Of a stretch of DNA of 64,000 nt, positions 21,164-31,982 are shown piece by piece. Position 1 is the first letter of the stretch, and every line of letters begins with the position of its first letter. The DNA comes from an uncultured Pelagibacteraceae bacterium (lineage in GTDB: Bacteria; Pseudomonadota; Alphaproteobacteria; Pelagibacterales; Pelagibacteraceae). Under the pieces are notes generated by a model. It worked only from the letters and a program-made list of their open reading frames with translations, was not told the DNA's origin and ran no database searches. Position numbers and translations under genes: made by a program. The stretch covers positions 62,001-126,000 of the forward strand of contig CACJWN010000001.1 of assembly GCA_902597175.1 (NCBI GenBank), read 5' to 3'.

Positions 21164-21792
21164 TATAATTTTAAAAAGTTATCAATTACTTTTAATCCGA
21201 TTTTATCACTCTTCTCGGGATGAAACTGTGTTCCAAATAAATTATCTTTCTCAACAGAACATACAATTTTTGAAGAGTAATTTGTTATCGACGAAATGAC
21301 TGACTTATCTTCAGGAATAAACTCATAACTGTGAACGAAATACATATGAGATTTATTTTTTACATCTTTAAATATTTTGCTTTCTTTTTGGATTTCAATT
21401 TCGTTCCAACCAATATGTGGAAGTTTAAATTTTCCTTTTTGATTATTAATTTTAGAAACTTTACCAGAAATCCAGCCTAATCCTTTTGTTTCTGCTTCTT
21501 CATACCCGATATCTGCGAACATTTGTAGGCCTACACAAATTCCTAATAAAGGTTTCTTATTTGTTATTGCAAATTCTTTAAGTGTATCAACCAATCCCTT
21601 AATTTGATTAAGAGAGTCAACACAGCTTTTAAATGATCCTTGTCCTGGTAAAACAATTTTGTCACTGGATTTAATTTTTTTTATATCTGAGGTTACCTCA
21701 ATATTAACTTTACCTTTAGCCACCTCTGTAAAAGAATTTATGACAGAGCTAATATTGCCCGATTGGTAGTCAACAATTGTGACGTTCATCAA
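21163..21792 (-). CDS. hisH: Imidazole glycerol phosphate synthase subunit HisH
   Basis: VDYQSGNISSVINSF; PLLGICVGLQMFAD; FGTQFHPEKSDKIGL. Confidence 0.97.
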   Translation of the reverse strand: MMNVTIVDYQSGNISSVINSFTEVAKGKVNIEVTSDIKKIKSSDKIVLPGQGSFKSCVDSLNQIKGLVDTLKEFAITNKKPLLGICVGLQMFADIGYEEAETKGLGWISGKVSKINNQKGKFKLPHIGWNEIEIQKESKIFKDVKNKSHMYFVHSYEFIPEDKSVISSITNYSSKIVCSVEKDNLFGTQFHPEKSDKIGLKVIDNFLKL

Positions 21793-21794
21793 TT

Positions 21795-22385
21795 TTAAAT
21801 AGAGCCTTTTGTCGAAGGTATTGAGTTTTTAATTCTTTTATCAATCGCTAAAGCATCTTTTAATGATCTAGCTAACCCTTTGTAACATGACTCAATCTTG
21901 TGGTGACTATTTTCACCGTAAATATTTTCTATGTGTAAAGTAACTCCAGCTGATTGTGAAAATGCTTGGAACCACTCTTTAAATAATTCTGTATCCATCT
22001 CACCAAGTTTCTCTACTGGAAGATTAACTTTCCAGATTAAATAAGGTCTATTCGATACATCTATTGAAACTCGGCTTAGAGTTTCATCCATAGGAATCAT
22101 TGTTGATGCATATCGTGTAATTCCTTTTCGATTGCCTGCTGCTTTTTTAATAGCTTCACCAATAGCTATACCTGTATCTTCAGTGGTGTGGTGTAAATCT
22201 ATATGCGTGTCACCTTTTGCTTTAACATCTAAGTCTATAAGAGAATGCTTTGATAGTTGCTCCAACATGTGGTCTAAAAAACCTATTCCAGTTCTAATTT
22301 TATACTTTCCTTTTCCGTCTAGATTAACCGCGACAGAAATACTGGTCTCTTTTGTTTTTCTAGTAATTTTTGCTTTTCTACTCAT
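21795..22385 (-). CDS. hisB: Imidazoleglycerol-phosphate dehydratase
   Basis: [44 protein letters not shown]. Confidence 0.98.
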   Translation of the reverse strand: MSRKAKITRKTKETSISVAVNLDGKGKYKIRTGIGFLDHMLEQLSKHSLIDLDVKAKGDTHIDLHHTTEDTGIAIGEAIKKAAGNRKGITRYASTMIPMDETLSRVSIDVSNRPYLIWKVNLPVEKLGEMDTELFKEWFQAFSQSAGVTLHIENIYGENSHHKIESCYKGLARSLKDALAIDKRIKNSIPSTKGSI

Positions 22386-22481
22386 AAACTATACCTGATT
22401 TACCTTTGATATATATTTAAATGGCCGTTTTATCAATAAATCACTATTGAAGATCCCAAAATAATCTCCACATATAACTTT

Positions 22482-23021
22482 ATGAATACAGCTGAAAAAT
22501 GGCACGGTACTACAATTGTCCTACTTAGAAAGGGCGGGGAGACCATTGTGGCAGGCGACGGTCAGGTCAGTCTTGGTAATACAGTTTTAAAAAGCAAAGC
22601 CAAGAAAGTTAGAAAAATTGAGAACAGAGGTGTAATTGCAGGATTTGCTGGCTCAACTGCGGACGCTCTAACTTTATTTGAGAGACTAGAGGCAAAATTA
22701 GAAAAACATGCCGGCAATTTACAAAGAGCAGCTGTTGAGTTAGCTAAAGATTGGAGAAGTGATAAATTTTTAAGAAGATTAGAAGCATTAATGGCAGTTG
22801 CAGATAAAAATCACAGCTTTATAATCTCTGGAACTGGTGATGTTTTAGAACCAGAGGATGGAATAATTGGAATAGGATCTGGAGGAAACTACGCTCTTGC
22901 AGCTGCAAAGGTATTAATTGAGACTGATATGAAAGCAGAAGAAATTGCAAGAAAAGCACTAAAAGTAGCATCAGATATCTGCGTATTTACGAACAATAAT
23001 GTAACAATGGAAAAAATTTAA
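22482..23021 (+). CDS. hslV: ATP-dependent protease subunit HslV
   Basis: [31 protein letters not shown]. Confidence 0.98.
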   Translation: MNTAEKWHGTTIVLLRKGGETIVAGDGQVSLGNTVLKSKAKKVRKIENRGVIAGFAGSTADALTLFERLEAKLEKHAGNLQRAAVELAKDWRSDKFLRRLEALMAVADKNHSFIISGTGDVLEPEDGIIGIGSGGNYALAAAKVLIETDMKAEEIARKALKVASDICVFTNNNVTMEKI

Positions 23022-24398
23022 ATGTCCAAATCAAAAAAAGAGACAAATTTAAAACTAGTTAAAGGATCTAAAGCTGATAGCTCAAAGGTAAGCGCTCTTT
23101 CCCCAAGAGAAATAGTTTCAGAGTTGGATAGATATGTAATCGGTCAAAAGGAAGCAAAAAAAGCTGTTGCTGTTGCATTAAGAAATAGGTGGAGAAGACA
23201 GGCTCTTACTGATGAAATGAGAGATGAAGTATTACCAAAGAATATTCTTATGATCGGTCCAACAGGAGTAGGAAAAACCGAAATATCAAGAAGACTCTCA
23301 AGATTAGCTGAGGCACCTTTTATAAAAGTGGAAGCGACAAGATTTACTGAAGTTGGTTATGTAGGTAGAGATGTTGAACAAATCGTCAGAGATTTAATTG
23401 AAATTGCAATAGCTATGGAAAGAGAGAGAAAAAGAAAAGAAGTTAAAGCTAAAGCTGAATTAAAGGCTGAGGAAAAAGTTTTAGATGCTTTGGTTGGGAA
23501 TAAAGCAAGTGTTGCTACGAGAGAAAGTTTTAGAAAAAGACTTAGGAACGGTGATCTAGACAATAACGAAATTGAAATAGAAGTTCAGGATACATCCTCT
23601 GGATTACAAAGCTTTGAAATACCCGGTATGCCCGGAGGAAACGTTGGTATGGTCAATCTCGGAGACATCCTTGGAAAATCTATGGGAAACAAAAAAGGAA
23701 AAAAGAAAAAAATGACTGTTAAAGAGTCTCATGGGATTTTAGTTGCTCAAGAGTCGGATAAAATGATTGAGGAAGATAAAATTATTAAAGAAGCCAAAAA
23801 AGCTACTGAAGAAAATGGAATAGTATTTCTGGATGAAATCGATAAAGTTTCTGCAAGAAGCGATAGGGTTGGGGGAGATGTTTCTAGAGAGGGTGTTCAA
23901 AGAGATCTGTTGCCTTTAATTGAGGGAACAACAGTGAGTACTAAACACGGACCGATTAAAACTGATCATATCTTATTTATAGCGTCAGGAGCTTTCCAAT
24001 TGGCCAAACCATCTGACTTATTGCCTGAACTACAAGGAAGATTACCAATAAGAGTGGAATTAGACGCTCTTAATGAAGAGGATTTTAAAAGAATTCTCAA
24101 AGAACCAGATAATAGTTTAATAAAACAATACAAAGCACTTTTAAAAACTGAAGACGTTAATCTTCAATTTTCAGAAGACGGTATTGATATGCTTGCAAAA
24201 ATATCTGCAGAAGTAAATTCTTCAGTTGAAAATATTGGAGCGAGAAGACTTCATACTATTATTGAAAAAGTATTGGATGATATTAGTTTCAACGCTACAG
24301 ATAGAGCTGGAGAAACAATCACAGTTGATAAAAAATTTGTTCAAGATAATTTAGGTAATTTAGTTAAGGATACGGACTTATCAAAGTTTATATTATAA
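23022..24398 (+). CDS. hslU: ATP-dependent protease ATPase subunit HslU
   Basis: [53 protein letters not shown]. Confidence 0.98.
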   Translation: MSKSKKETNLKLVKGSKADSSKVSALSPREIVSELDRYVIGQKEAKKAVAVALRNRWRRQALTDEMRDEVLPKNILMIGPTGVGKTEISRRLSRLAEAPFIKVEATRFTEVGYVGRDVEQIVRDLIEIAIAMERERKRKEVKAKAELKAEEKVLDALVGNKASVATRESFRKRLRNGDLDNNEIEIEVQDTSSGLQSFEIPGMPGGNVGMVNLGDILGKSMGNKKGKKKKMTVKESHGILVAQESDKMIEEDKIIKEAKKATEENGIVFLDEIDKVSARSDRVGGDVSREGVQRDLLPLIEGTTVSTKHGPIKTDHILFIASGAFQLAKPSDLLPELQGRLPIRVELDALNEEDFKRILKEPDNSLIKQYKALLKTEDVNLQFSEDGIDMLAKISAEVNSSVENIGARRLHTIIEKVLDDISFNATDRAGETITVDKKFVQDNLGNLVKDTDLSKFIL

Positions 24399-24809
24399 AT
24401 TCTTCAACTTTATTAAAATTGCACCTTCTCCACCATCTTTTACATCGGCTTCATTAATTGAAACTATAAGTTTATTGATCTCAAGATTAGATCTAATAAA
24501 TTCTGGAACAGAAAATTTTAATTTTCCGAAGTCTTTAGAAATATATGTATCTTTATCACTTTTAGAATGAAGCCCTTTACCTGTAATTAATAAAAGTTCT
24601 TTATACTTATTCTTGACGCAAAAAAGTAAAATTTCTTTTACCTTCTTATTTGCTTTATCTAAGGTGAAACCATGAAGATCAAACTTAAATCTATCTTTTC
24701 TGACTTTTTTTCGATTATTTTTATCTTTATCGTAAATATCTGTCGGATCTTTAATATAATCTTCCCAAGTTTGTTTATCTTCTTGGGAAAGATCTTTTTT
24801 TTTACTCAC
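24393..24809 (-). CDS. Smr/MutS2 domain protein
   Basis: [45 protein letters not shown]. Confidence 0.9.
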   Translation of the reverse strand: MSKKKDLSQEDKQTWEDYIKDPTDIYDKDKNNRKKVRKDRFKFDLHGFTLDKANKKVKEILLFCVKNKYKELLLITGKGLHSKSDKDTYISKDFGKLKFSVPEFIRSNLEINKLIVSINEADVKDGGEGAILIKLKNL

Positions 24810-25426
24810 TGACTAATAATTTCAGATAAATACCAGTTTGGACTTTTGTTGTTAATATTTTTTGTAAATTTCCAACTATCAGTTACAAATTTAATTTTGT
24901 CCGGATTTCCTTCGATTATTTTATTATTTTTATCTTTTTTTACAGAGATCACTTCTGCAACAAACTTAACTGTAGCAAACAGATTATCTTTAATTTTCTC
25001 ATATTTTTCCACAGAAGACTCTTTTACTCCAATAAATGTAAACTCTGATTTAATATTATCTTTTTTTCTTGATTTTATTGCATCAGAAAAATTAGAAAAC
25101 ATGTTCGGTGATAACAAAGCCTTTAGTTTGATCAAATCACCTGATGCGAAAGAAGTTAAAATGCTCTCATAAGCTATTTCAGCACCTTTCAAAAATTCTT
25201 TTTTATCTTTTCCTTCAAGAATTTCAAAGTTTTGTTCATCAGCTTTGTTGTCTTTTTGAGGCATGCTGAATTTTTTTTCAGCAAAGTTAGGATAAACTTT
25301 TGTCTCATGACCAGTTTTTCTTCCTAATATGCTTCTTAATCGCAAGATTATAAAACCCGCAATCATTCCTAATAAAATTATGTCTAAATAGCCAAAATTA
25401 TTACTCATAGTTTGATAAATATACAT
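24806..25426 (-). CDS. Tim44/TimA domain-containing protein
   Basis: N-terminal TM, ILGRKTGHE, FLKGAEIAYESILTSFASGDLIKLKALLS. Confidence 0.88.
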   Translation of the reverse strand: MYIYQTMSNNFGYLDIILLGMIAGFIILRLRSILGRKTGHETKVYPNFAEKKFSMPQKDNKADEQNFEILEGKDKKEFLKGAEIAYESILTSFASGDLIKLKALLSPNMFSNFSDAIKSRKKDNIKSEFTFIGVKESSVEKYEKIKDNLFATVKFVAEVISVKKDKNNKIIEGNPDKIKFVTDSWKFTKNINNKSPNWYLSEIISQ

Positions 25427-25452
25427 GAATAATATAATTTTGTATCAGACAA

Positions 25453-25875
25453 ATGAACACATTTTTCCTACTTTTAATAGGTTTGCCTGCTCTAGAAATA
25501 TTTATTATGATCAAAATCGGTGCGCAAATCGGAGCCTTTAACACTATATCTCTTATTTTTCTAACAGCAATAATAGGTATTTACTACGCTAGGATACAAA
25601 GTATTCAAACTTTAAAGTCTGGAATTGCTAGTATATATAAAAATAAGGCTCCAATTTATGAAATGATGTCTGGTGCATCTATAGCTTGCGCTGCTTTGCT
25701 GTTGATCATTCCTGGTTTTTTAACTGATAGCGTCGGATTTATATTATTATTTCCTTTTTCAAGAAAAATTTTATTAAAAATAATATTTAGAAAAGGAGGA
25801 GAAACAAACGAAACTAGAAAGAATATTGAAACAATTGATGGTGAAATAGTTAATAAGGATAAGGATGAGCTATAA
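25453..25875 (+). CDS. fxsA: FxsA family membrane protein
   Basis: LPALEIFIMIKIGAQIGAFNTISLIFLTAIIGIYYARIQ; IPGFLTDSVGFILLFP. Confidence 0.92.
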   Translation: MNTFFLLLIGLPALEIFIMIKIGAQIGAFNTISLIFLTAIIGIYYARIQSIQTLKSGIASIYKNKAPIYEMMSGASIACAALLLIIPGFLTDSVGFILLFPFSRKILLKIIFRKGGETNETRKNIETIDGEIVNKDKDEL

Positions 25876-26284
25876 AATTATTGGTAAATACATAAAAGAA
25901 TTAAACTTTAATATTCCAAATACTAAAACTTTTTATTTACTATCAAAGGATATTGTAAACTACAAAATTAATATTGATATAAAAAGTAATAGAATTAAAC
26001 AAAATATTATTGAGGTTTTAACCTCACTTAATTTATCACCCACTAAAACTGATTTTGAGGTAATTGATAGTAAAATTATTTTCGCTACAATCATTGAGTT
26101 GCAAAATGACAAAGTAGAAAAAAGCCAGTTAGAAAAAATTATTTTAGTAGAAGTGCCGTCGAAAATTTATGGTGACCTTAGAAAAATATTTGTTAGTTTA
26201 TTTGAAAATTCAGGATTTAAAGATGTTAAAATTAGTGAAAACGTTGATTTTCTAAGTCTTTATAAAACGAGGAATGCTCAATAA
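25865..26284 (+). CDS. secB: Divergent protein-export chaperone SecB-like
   Basis: IGKYIKELNFNIPN...; LVEVPSKIYGDLRKIFVSLFENSGFKDVKISENVDFLSLY resembles the SecB core; syntenic position between fxsA and dnaQ. Confidence 0.7.
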   Translation: MSYKIIGKYIKELNFNIPNTKTFYLLSKDIVNYKINIDIKSNRIKQNIIEVLTSLNLSPTKTDFEVIDSKIIFATIIELQNDKVEKSQLEKIILVEVPSKIYGDLRKIFVSLFENSGFKDVKISENVDFLSLYKTRNAQ

Positions 26285-26937
26285 AAATTCTTTTTCAACT
26301 CTTTTTTTAAAAATTCCTTGTGCATATTAATTTCATCTACAGGAACTTCTAATATTTTTTTATTATAACTTTTGTCTCTAACAAGATTTTGCTCTAGATC
26401 TTTAGTAGATAAATTAAACTTTGGTTCCTTTGCATCTAATAAATTAATATAGACCTCCCTTAATAACTGACAGTCAAGTAACGCATTATGTTTAGTTCTT
26501 TTTGAAAGATCAATATTAAATCTTTTACATAAGGCATCTAAAGAATTAGATATACCAGGAAACTTATTTCTTGCAATTTCAAGTGAGTCTACAACATTTT
26601 TAGGATCTATTATGTTTTTATTTAATAACCTAAGTTCGCTGTTTAAAAAACCTAAATCAAAAGATGCATTGTGTATGATAATTTTTTTTCCATCAATGAA
26701 ATTTAAAAAATCATCTGCTATTTTATCGAATTTTTCTTTTGTACTTAAAAATTTTTCTGAAAATCCGTGAATTTTAAAAGCTTCTTCTGGTATATTTCTT
26801 TCAGGGTTTATTAATCGATGAAATACATTTCCAGTTGCAATTAGATCTTTTGTTTCTACACAGGCGATCTCAACAATTTTATGTCCATCTTTGAATGATA
26901 AGCCAGTTGTTTCTGTGTCTAAAAATATTTCATTCAT
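26278..26937 (-). CDS. dnaQ: DNA polymerase III subunit epsilon
   Basis: EIFLDTETTGLSFKDGHKIVEIACVE; KRTKHNALLDCQLLREVY. Confidence 0.96.
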   Translation of the reverse strand: MNEIFLDTETTGLSFKDGHKIVEIACVETKDLIATGNVFHRLINPERNIPEEAFKIHGFSEKFLSTKEKFDKIADDFLNFIDGKKIIIHNASFDLGFLNSELRLLNKNIIDPKNVVDSLEIARNKFPGISNSLDALCKRFNIDLSKRTKHNALLDCQLLREVYINLLDAKEPKFNLSTKDLEQNLVRDKSYNKKILEVPVDEINMHKEFLKKELKKNFY

Positions 26938-27496
26938 ATTTTTTAAATATAACCGATAAATTTTTTTTTAAAATCTTAATATTTTTTTCATTAACAATAA
27001 TATGATCACAATATTTACCTTTTTTGACATCACTTAATTGTTTTGAATTTAAGATATTAAAGGTAGATATTTTTCCGCCTTTCAACTTAAATCTTTTTAA
27101 CCTTATGGATTTTTTTGCTTTAATATAAAAAATAATGTCAAAAATATTAATTAAATTACTTTCAATAAGAAGCGGAATTTCTAAGAAAACAAATTTTTTT
27201 TTTATATTTTTTCTTATAAACTTTAGCATCTCCTTTCTTACTAAAGGATGAATAATTTTTTCGAGCTTTTGGATGTTTGATTTGTCTTCCTTGATTTTTT
27301 CTCTCAGTAATTTTTTAATATTTAAAGATTTTTTTAAATCAAGTTTTTTAATAATATTCTTTTTAATACTATTTTTTGTGTATAGTTTTTTTACAACTGC
27401 GTCTGCACTAAAGAGAGGTCCTCGACCTGCTGACAAGATTTTACTTGCTGTTGTTTTTCCTGAGGCTAAAGAACCTGTAATACCAACCTTGATCAT
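26930..27496 (-). CDS. coaE: Dephospho-CoA kinase
   Basis: KVGITGSLASGKTTASKIL; synteny dnaQ-coaE-aroE-maf. Confidence 0.92.
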   Translation of the reverse strand: MIKVGITGSLASGKTTASKILSAGRGPLFSADAVVKKLYTKNSIKKNIIKKLDLKKSLNIKKLLREKIKEDKSNIQKLEKIIHPLVRKEMLKFIRKNIKKKFVFLEIPLLIESNLINIFDIIFYIKAKKSIRLKRFKLKGGKISTFNILNSKQLSDVKKGKYCDHIIVNEKNIKILKKNLSVIFKKYE

Positions 27497-28317
27497 TATT
27501 TTAATTTAGATAATAAGAGTTCGATTAACTTTTGATCAATCTCTGGATTAATTTTAGTCCATAAATAAAAAGCTTTTTGTCCTTGATAAATGAACATTTC
27601 AAGACCATTAAAAACTCTTATATTCTTTTCTTTCAAATATTTAAAAGTTTTAGTCTCTAAAGGATTATAAATTGTATCAATATAAATTAAACTGTTTTTC
27701 ACTTGATCAAAATTAAAATTAAAATCTTGTCCATTTTTAAGACCCAAACTAGTTGCATTGATGATTATATCATAATTTTTCAACTCATTTTTTAAATTTG
27801 TCCAGTTTATTATGTTCAGATATTTAAATTTTTTCTTTAAGAAAATACACTTATCTTCCGTTCGATTAACTATAGAAATATTCTTCACTCCACATTTTTC
27901 AAGAGATAAGATTACTGATGGCGAAACTCCTCCTGCACCTATAACTAGGGCGTTCTTCTTATTAATATTATCTACCTCTTTAAAATAAGCCGCCTGTAAT
28001 CCAAATACGTCTGTATTTTCTCCGACAATTGTCCCTTTATCATCTAAAAAAACTGTATTAACTGAGCTTGTAATTTCAGCATCGTTGATAAGAACATCAA
28101 TGTGTGGGACGATTTTTTGTTTATATGGAAGTGTTATATTAATGCCAATTAAATCTTTATTTTTAATTCTATTAATTAGATTTTGTATTTCACTGTTTTC
28201 AATTTCTATTATTGAATAGTTTGCATCTATTTTGTATTTTTCAAACCAGTAATTATGTAGAATAGGTGATAAAGAGTGTTTTATAGGGTTTCCAATTATC
28301 CCGTATTTTTTTGTCAT
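27496..28317 (-). CDS. aroE: Shikimate dehydrogenase
   Basis: YGIIGNPIKHSLSPILHNYWF; INITLPYKQKI; GAGGVSPSVILSL. Confidence 0.96.
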   Translation of the reverse strand: MTKKYGIIGNPIKHSLSPILHNYWFEKYKIDANYSIIEIENSEIQNLINRIKNKDLIGINITLPYKQKIVPHIDVLINDAEITSSVNTVFLDDKGTIVGENTDVFGLQAAYFKEVDNINKKNALVIGAGGVSPSVILSLEKCGVKNISIVNRTEDKCIFLKKKFKYLNIINWTNLKNELKNYDIIINATSLGLKNGQDFNFNFDQVKNSLIYIDTIYNPLETKTFKYLKEKNIRVFNGLEMFIYQGQKAFYLWTKINPEIDQKLIELLLSKLK

Positions 28318-28898
28318 TTTTTATATTTATTAATATAGTTGATAATATCTTTAATAGGCAAACCCATAATTGAGTTGTGGTCGCCTTTTATATACTCAAA
28401 CAATTCCAAGCCCTCAGCTTCAACTTGATAGACACCATAAGCTAGTAAAGTTTCAGTCTTAATTTTATTTAGATAATTTAATAGTTTTTCATCAGTAAAA
28501 TTTTTCATTTTCAACTCAGAAGAGTCCGTATGATTCCAGACCATTGCTCCATTCTTAGAAATACACACAGAACTTATTAGGTAATGTTTAGAATTATTCA
28601 ACTTTTTTAAAATATCAAATGCCTCATTTCGATTTTTTGGTTTGTTAATCAGTTTGTTGTCTAAAGAAATTACACTATCAGCTCCTAGGACCATTATATC
28701 TGGATTTTTACTACTAACTTTAATAGATTTTATCTCTGCTAAATTTTTTGAAATTATCAATGGATCTGCTCCCTCGCTGAGAAGAGCTGCTTTTACTTCG
28801 TCTTCGTCTACGTTTGAAACAATTACATCAGCATCAATATTATTATCATCTAAGATCTTTTTTCTGACACCGCTTTTTGAGGCCAAAATTAATTTCAT
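28314..28898 (-). CDS. Maf-like nucleotide pyrophosphatase
   Basis: LILASKSGVRKKIL; VLGADSVISLDNKLINKP; GDHNSIMGLPI. Confidence 0.93.
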   Translation of the reverse strand: MKLILASKSGVRKKILDDNNIDADVIVSNVDEDEVKAALLSEGADPLIISKNLAEIKSIKVSSKNPDIMVLGADSVISLDNKLINKPKNRNEAFDILKKLNNSKHYLISSVCISKNGAMVWNHTDSSELKMKNFTDEKLLNYLNKIKTETLLAYGVYQVEAEGLELFEYIKGDHNSIMGLPIKDIINYINKYKK

Positions 28899-29713
28899 AT
28901 GTTTTTTTTAATTTCTATTATCTTTAATATAGACGCAGCTGTTTCTTCAACAGACCTTCTTGTAACGTCTATTATTGGCCAATTGTTTTTTTTAAAAAGA
29001 TTTTTTGAATCATTTACCTCTTTTTTAATAAATTCTAAATTTGTGTAATCTTTAATTTGATGTTCATTCATTATCGCAACTCTATTCCGTCTAATGTCTG
29101 CTAACCGTTCAGGATCAGCTATAAGACCAATAACGCAGGCTTTTGTTTTAGAATTTAATTTTGGTGGTATTTTATGGTCTAGTACTAAAGGTATATTTAT
29201 AGTTTTATATCCCCTATTAGCTAAATATATGGAGGTAGGTGTTTTACTAGTTCTGCTTACACCTAGCAAAATAACGTCTGCATCATTTATATCATCTACT
29301 TTCTTCCCATCATCATGTGACATGGTAAATTGAATAGCTTCTATACGTTTGTAATAATCATCATCTAATACGTGTTGTGCGCTGGGTTTATGAATTGCCT
29401 TTTGGTTAAGTAATTTTGAAAAACTTAAAATAAGATTCCCTAGAATGCCGAAACATGGAACCTTGTTTTTTTCAGCTTGATTTGAGATATATTTCGCCAG
29501 TTTAGTTTCAACTATTGTATATAAAATTAATGAGCTTTCTAGTCTTAAACACTCTTTAATTATTTTGTCTATCTGTTGTTCAGTTCTAACAAAAGCAAAC
29601 TCCCTTTTTTCATAATCAAAGTTTGAAAATTGTGATTTTAGAGAAAGAAATATTCTATCTAAAGTTTCGCCAGTAGAGTCAGACACAAGATATACATTGT
29701 ATTTTTGGTTCAT
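28895..29713 (-). CDS. Pyruvate phosphate dikinase regulatory protein (PpsR/DUF299)
   Basis: VYLVSDSTGETLDRIF; ILLGVSRTSKTPTSIYLANRGYKTINIPLV. Confidence 0.95.
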   Translation of the reverse strand: MNQKYNVYLVSDSTGETLDRIFLSLKSQFSNFDYEKREFAFVRTEQQIDKIIKECLRLESSLILYTIVETKLAKYISNQAEKNKVPCFGILGNLILSFSKLLNQKAIHKPSAQHVLDDDYYKRIEAIQFTMSHDDGKKVDDINDADVILLGVSRTSKTPTSIYLANRGYKTINIPLVLDHKIPPKLNSKTKACVIGLIADPERLADIRRNRVAIMNEHQIKDYTNLEFIKKEVNDSKNLFKKNNWPIIDVTRRSVEETAASILKIIEIKKNI

Positions 29714-29985
29714 ATGTGTGTTAATAAATAATTAATAAATAAATTTATTCACTTTTTAATTTACTAGAGTAAAAAAAATTAACATTAATTCACAATATTT
29801 AAACATTTTGTTAGATGTTAATAATGTTGTTTTACTAATGTTTACAAGATTAATAAAGTCTTCAAAATAGGACTTTTTGATGAAAGTTATTCATCTTTCT
29901 ATGTATAAAAATTGTATAAATAGTTATATGACTATTAAACAGGGTCAATTACTCAAACAATACTTTTAAAATACTTTTATATAAT
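29714..29985. other. oriC: Probable chromosomal replication origin region (oriC)
   Basis: Divergent, AT-rich ~270-bp gap between ppsR(-maf-aroE-coaE-dnaQ) and hemE(-hemH-rho), the gene context of oriC in Caulobacter and related alphaproteobacteria; contains TTAA-N7-TTAA and degenerate DnaA-box-like sequences. Confidence 0.7.
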
Positions 29986-30996
29986 ATGAGCAATCTTAAT
30001 AAAATCTTATTAAATAAAATTAATTGTAAATCTGTATGGTTTATGAGACAAGCAGGTAGGTACCTTCCAGAATTTCAAAGAATTCGATCTAAAAACCAAG
30101 ATTTTGTTAAATTATGCTTAAATAGTGAGTTGAGTTCAGAAATTACATTACAACCAATTGAAAGATTTGATTTAGACTCTGCAATTATTTTTTCTGATAT
30201 TTTGATGGTTCCTTACGCATTAGGGCAGAATGTAAAATTCACAAAAGGTTCCGGACCAAAGCTGAGTGATTTTAATTTAAATCAATTTTTAAAGAGTGAA
30301 GAAAATATTTTTTCCGATAAACTTAGTCCAGTCTACAAAGCAATAGATATCACAAGAAAAAAATTAAAAAAAAGTAAGTCGCTTATTTCTTTTATTGGGG
30401 CGCCATGGACTCTTATCGTGTACATGTTGAATGTTAAAGAGGATAAAGGAGAAATAAATCTACGAAAACTTCAAGATAAAAAAAAGGAACTCAATCAAAT
30501 AATAGAAACTTTAATCAACTTTTTGTGCATTCATATCAAAAACCAGATAAATGCCGGTGCAGATGTAATACAAATTTTCGACTCTTGGGCAGGCTTAATT
30601 CCCACAAAGAATTTAAATGACTATTGTTACACACCTAACGCAAAAATTTTGAATTTTTGTAGAAAACAAAAAATACCTACCATTTGCTTTCCTAAAGGAA
30701 TAAGAGAAAGATACGAAGATTTTAACGACATTGTTAAACCAGATGGAATTAATTTGGACCCAGACATCGATCCGGCATGGGCAAGAGAAAAGTTAAGAAA
30801 TGTAGTGATCCAAGGAGGTCTAAATCCCAATATATTATTAAAAGATGATGAAGATATTATTAAGGGGGCGACTAAATACATTCGAACTTTCAAGGATATT
30901 CCTTATGTTTTCAATTTAGGTCACGGGTTACTTCCTGAAACAGATCCTGATAAAGTAGGTAGGTTAATAAAATTTTATAGGAACTTTAATGGATAA
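29986..30996 (+). CDS. hemE: Uroporphyrinogen decarboxylase
   Basis: VWFMRQAGRYLPEFQRIR; IIFSDILMVPYALGQ; FNLGHGLLPETDPDKV. Confidence 0.98.
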   Translation: MSNLNKILLNKINCKSVWFMRQAGRYLPEFQRIRSKNQDFVKLCLNSELSSEITLQPIERFDLDSAIIFSDILMVPYALGQNVKFTKGSGPKLSDFNLNQFLKSEENIFSDKLSPVYKAIDITRKKLKKSKSLISFIGAPWTLIVYMLNVKEDKGEINLRKLQDKKKELNQIIETLINFLCIHIKNQINAGADVIQIFDSWAGLIPTKNLNDYCYTPNAKILNFCRKQKIPTICFPKGIRERYEDFNDIVKPDGINLDPDIDPAWAREKLRNVVIQGGLNPNILLKDDEDIIKGATKYIRTFKDIPYVFNLGHGLLPETDPDKVGRLIKFYRNFNG

Positions 30997-31981
30997 AAAT
31001 CACCCCGAAGTAAAATTTGGCAAAACTGGAGTTTTAATTATAAACCTCGGAACACCAGACTCAACAAGTTGGTGGGATATAAGAAGATATTTAAAAGAAT
31101 TTTTATCTGATAGAAGAGTAATAGAAATTAATCCAATAATTTGGCAAATAATTCTGAACTTATTTATTCTTAATTTTCGACCTTCTAAAACCGCACATGC
31201 TTATAAGCAAATCTGGAGAAAGGAAAGCAACGAGTCTCCATTATTATATTTTACAAAACAACAGTCAGAGAAATTAAATGACAAAATAGGAAATGAAAAT
31301 GTATTAGTGGATTTTGCAATGAGATACGGTAATCCAAGTATCAGATCTAAACTGAGCACAATGAAAGAAAAGGGTTGTGAAAATATAATAGTATTACCTC
31401 TTTACCCTCAATATGCTGCAGCAACAACTGCAACTGTCTGTGATGAAATCTATAGATCATTAATGAAAATGAGGTGGCAGCCAAGTCTACAGATAATACC
31501 ACACTATGAGAGTGACCCTTTATATATTGATGCTTTGATTGACAGTATTGAAAAAAAAATTAGTGAAATAGACTGGAAACCCGATCTGATAATTTCTTCC
31601 TATCACGGAATTCCAAAATCCTATTTTGATAAAGGAGACCCGTATCATTGTTATTGTCATAAAACAACCAGACTAATGAAGGAAAAGTTCAATAAAGTTG
31701 AAATACAGACAACTTTTCAGTCAAGATTCGGCCCACAAGAATGGCTTACACCTTACACGGATAAAACTTTAGAAAAATTACCAGGAGAAGGAATTAAGAA
31801 TTTATTAATTATTTGTCCTGGTTTTGCCTCTGACTGTGTTGAAACGCTAGAGGAAATAAATATTCAAGGAAGAGAAAGCTTTATTGAAAAAGGTGGTAAA
31901 AATTTCGATTTAATTCCTTGTTTAAATGATAATTCAAAACACATTAATCTATTCGAAAAATTAGTAAGCAAATATTTATAG
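30989..31981 (+). CDS. hemH: Ferrochelatase
   Basis: TGVLIINLGTPDS; YRPSKTAHAY-like; ISSYHGIPKSYFDKGDPYHCYC. Confidence 0.98.
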   Translation: MDKNHPEVKFGKTGVLIINLGTPDSTSWWDIRRYLKEFLSDRRVIEINPIIWQIILNLFILNFRPSKTAHAYKQIWRKESNESPLLYFTKQQSEKLNDKIGNENVLVDFAMRYGNPSIRSKLSTMKEKGCENIIVLPLYPQYAAATTATVCDEIYRSLMKMRWQPSLQIIPHYESDPLYIDALIDSIEKKISEIDWKPDLIISSYHGIPKSYFDKGDPYHCYCHKTTRLMKEKFNKVEIQTTFQSRFGPQEWLTPYTDKTLEKLPGEGIKNLLIICPGFASDCVETLEEINIQGRESFIEKGGKNFDLIPCLNDNSKHINLFEKLVSKYL

Positions 31982-31982
31982 A

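Noticed and set aside
29721-29735. TTAA-N7-TTAA as firm evidence of CtrA control of oriC
   Set aside because: Exact motif match, but such AT-only patterns occur often by chance at this base composition; kept only as weak support
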